Under the pieces are notes generated by a model that was given only the letters and a program-made list of their open reading frames with translations, did not search any database and was not told where the DNA came from. From an uncultured Persicitalea sp. (lineage in GTDB: Bacteria; Bacteroidota; Bacteroidia; Cytophagales; Spirosomataceae): a stretch of DNA of 7,905 nucleotides. This document shows, in pieces, positions 6,516 to 7,905 of this stretch. The stretch is from NCBI GenBank assembly GCA_950075905.1, contig CATMVR010000213.1:1-7905 (forward strand), written 5' to 3'. The stretch's first letter is position 1; every line of letters begins with the position of its first letter. Position numbers and translations under genes: made by a program.

Positions 6516-7247
6516 TTACTGCTTGTTTTTTAACGAGCAGGAGATGATAAACTGGGCGGAGAAAATGTGCTTAAGGACAGGAACCTTTTCCAGAAAGGGT
6601 TGCATGGAATAGATCAGCTTAGCGGGGCCGTCAGGAAAGAAAAAGGGTACATACCCCACGTATGACCAATGGTCTACCACACCGCCCGCATTTTTGATCC
6701 AATTTTTTAGTTGCCATTGAAAAAACGACTGCTCCTCGTGCTCGATGTGGTACTTGGAAGTCTTTTCAATGAGTTTCAGGATCGGGTTGTTGCCGTTGGG
6801 CTCCATAATGATCAGGTGATCGGCCAGCTTGAAGGCGTTGCTGATGGCAAGTTGCTGATCCGACAAATGGTGCAGTACGCCCCGGATCACGGCCACGTCA
6901 TACTTTTTGGGAGGAATGGGCAGATTGGGGTCCAGCAGGTTGAGTGTCTCAAACTTGACCTTGGGGTATTTTTTGCTGGCGGTTTCAATGGCCTTCTGGG
7001 CCGGGTCAAACCCAACTACGTCCAGGTGGGGAAAATTCTCTTTGATATTATTGGTGTACATGCCGTCACCACAGCCAATATCGATCAGATTTTTGTAGCT
7101 AGGCTTGATGAAACGAAATATCTCGTCGGAGATGCGCTTGTTGGCAACGTGCGAGGAGAAGGTCGCATTGGTGGTGTACAAAAAACCACCATTTTCATCG
7201 ACATTCTCATTAAAAACGTTTACATTTTTTTTAAGTGTACTCTGCAT
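6516..7247 (-). CDS. Class I SAM-dependent methyltransferase
   Basis: From ATG 7247 the protein has 243 residues. The SAM-binding motif I is LIDIGCGDGMY (54-64), the acidic residue after beta 2 is Asp81 in VVGFDPAQ, and YDVAVIRGVLHHL (116-128) is the motif IV region typical of Methyltransf_11/25-like enzymes. LIIMEPNGNNP (145-155) and a C-terminal part with YVGYVPFFFPDG are reminiscent of methyltransferases found in surface-polysaccharide clusters. The substrate is not visible; a small molecule, lipid or sugar is more likely than DNA. A GTG at 7283 would add 12 residues (PSRGIYNDSEI), but ATG 7247 gives the more usual start. An A8 run covers codons 5-8 on the coding strand. The glycosyltransferase follows after 40 nt, suggesting an operon. 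Confidence 0.85.
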   Translation of the reverse strand: MQSTLKKNVNVFNENVDENGGFLYTTNATFSSHVANKRISDEIFRFIKPSYKNLIDIGCGDGMYTNNIKENFPHLDVVGFDPAQKAIETASKKYPKVKFETLNLLDPNLPIPPKKYDVAVIRGVLHHLSDQQLAISNAFKLADHLIIMEPNGNNPILKLIEKTSKYHIEHEEQSFFQWQLKNWIKNAGGVVDHWSYVGYVPFFFPDGPAKLIYSMQPFLEKVPVLKHIFSAQFIISCSLKNKQ

Positions 7248-7518
7248 AATCTCTGAGTCGTTGTAAATACCCCTGGAAGGCACGTGAATACTGTTTTTAA
7301 GCTTTATTAGTAAAAAATAGGCATAAGAAACTATCGTTTTCCCAAGGCTATGTAGTTGCTAATCAAAAAACGAAATTATGCAATCATTTTGATAAGCGCA
7401 CACTTGTTTCCAGTCAAAGGGGATAATTTGAGATTTTTTTTGAAAAAGTACTACATTTTCCGGAGCAGATATAACTATTCCGGAATAAGGGCTAGATCAA
7501 ATAGTGCAGTGCTTCTTG
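7248..7518. other. AT-rich gap upstream of the methyltransferase-glycosyltransferase pair
   Basis: The 271 nt between the transporter stop and the methyltransferase start should carry the promoter of the methyltransferase operon and the 3' end of the transporter transcript. I see no credible gene. A weak Bacteroidota-like promoter could be read at 7345-7342 (TTGG) and 7319-7312 (TATTTTTT) on the minus strand, spacing 22, but the match is poor. Two TTCCGGA copies lie at 7458-7484. I see no strong terminator after the transporter. Confidence 0.5.
7458..7487. promoter_or_regulatory. Paired TTCCGGA sites, possible operator or hairpin
   Basis: TTCCGGA occurs at 7458-7464 and again at 7478-7484, exactly 20 bp apart (about two helical turns). 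The second copy lies in a perfect 12-bp palindrome, TATTCCGGAATA (7476-7487). Because the core is nearly self-complementary, the copies could also pair as a 7-bp RNA stem. The place, downstream of the transporter gene and about 210 nt before the methyltransferase start, would suit an operator of the methyltransferase operon. Chance is not excluded. Confidence 0.3.
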
Positions 7519-7905
7519 CTAGCGGAAGGAAGATACCGCGGCCTCTTCTACGAGCTTTTCAGCCTGCTCTTCGCCCAGATAACGGTCGATAAAATAGTGC
7601 GCTACATACAGCAGGGGGGTGGTCAGGATGGCAATGGCTCCCTTGTAAAGGTAGTTGACGGTACCCACCGCAAAGACCTGCCCCAGGCTCCAGTTGCCAA
7701 AAACATAGAAGGCAATCGAGATAACCACGAAACTATCTACCAGCTGGGAGAACATCGTAGAGCCTGTGGCCCGGAGCCAGATATACTTGCTACCCGTACG
7801 GCGGCGGAGCCACGTAAACACATATACATCGAGCAACTGCCCCAGCAAAAAGGCCGTGATGGAGCCGATCATGATGCCCAACCCCTGCCGGAAAATCCGG
7901 GAAAA
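7519..7905 (-). CDS. yhhQ: Queuosine-precursor transporter, YhhQ/VUT family (C-terminal part)
   Basis: The frame is open to the window edge, so only the C-terminal 128 residues are seen; the TTG at 7881 is internal. The visible part has three hydrophobic segments (GIMIGSITAFLLGQLLDVYVF, LVDSFVVISIAFYVF, and the stretch TVNYLYKGAIAILTTPLLYV) and the family's conserved block KYIWLRATGSTMFSQLVDS between the first two. In E. coli, YhhQ imports the 7-deazaguanine precursors preQ0 and preQ1 across the inner membrane for the queuosine modification of tRNA; the same role is inferred here. The C-terminus is a short acidic cytoplasmic tail (GEEQAEKLVEEAA). No other queuosine gene is visible. A preQ1 riboswitch, if present, would lie outside the window to the right. 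The gene is separated from the methyltransferase by 271 nt and is probably not in its operon. Confidence 0.88.
   Translation of the reverse strand, partial: FSRIFRQGLGIMIGSITAFLLGQLLDVYVFTWLRRRTGSKYIWLRATGSTMFSQLVDSFVVISIAFYVFGNWSLGQVFAVGTVNYLYKGAIAILTTPLLYVAHYFIDRYLGEEQAEKLVEEAAVSSFR

Noticed and set aside
7225..7232. An A8 run (coding strand) near the methyltransferase start as a phase-variation site
   Set aside because: It encodes ordinary Leu-Lys-Lys-Asn residues, and A-runs of this length are common in AT-rich gene starts; there is no sign of variation.
6711..7256. A 181-codon plus-strand ORF opposite the methyltransferase
   Set aside because: The minus strand has the full set of SAM-binding motifs; the plus-strand reading is the usual antisense shadow.
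7311..7345. A Bacteroidota-type promoter (TTGG, 22 nt, TATTTTTT) for the methyltransferase operon
   Set aside because: Both boxes deviate from TTTG / TAnnTTTG and AT-rich DNA gives such matches easily; too weak to list as a feature.
7356..7592. A 78-codon plus-strand ORF across the gap and the transporter's 3' end
   Set aside because: Its second half lies antisense to the conserved transporter and the first half is low-complexity AT-rich sequence.

Overview
The window reads as chromosomal DNA of a Bacteroidota bacterium, most likely of the Cytophagales type (relatives of Spirosoma, Dyadobacter or Runella). The strongest pointer is the large plus-strand gene, whose product ends in a typical type IX secretion system (T9SS) type A C-terminal sorting domain, a system confined to this phylum. 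Weak or absent Shine-Dalgarno sequences and AT-rich gaps between genes of moderate GC fit this. The species assignment is inference.

Layout. Positions 1-2736 (+) hold the 3' part of a big secreted multidomain protein: fibronectin III-like repeats, a beta-propeller-like middle, an Ig/PKD-like domain and the T9SS tail. It converges on a run of five minus-strand genes. These are, from left to right, a 90-residue protein of unknown function (2824-3096), an exported amidohydrolase-2 family enzyme (3518-4621), a GT39/ArnT-like membrane glycosyltransferase (4712-6475), a class I SAM-dependent methyltransferase (6516-7247) and the C-terminal part of a YhhQ/VUT-family queuosine-precursor transporter (7519-7905, running off the right edge).

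How they fit together. The methyltransferase and glycosyltransferase are 40 nt apart in the same direction and look co-transcribed. A role in making or decorating a cell-surface glycan or lipid is a reasonable inference. The amidohydrolase follows 90 nt later. That gap is almost filled by two tandem perfect inverted repeats, one over the glycosyltransferase stop codon and one that buries the amidohydrolase start codon(s) in a long stem. The transporter and the small unknown gene look like separate units.

I see no mobile element, CRISPR array, tRNA or rRNA, and no obvious new multi-gene system. The most interesting signal is the start-codon-sequestering hairpin at 4611-4674. Next come a 9-G tract inside the secreted protein gene and several inverted repeats in the 421-bp gap 3097-3517.
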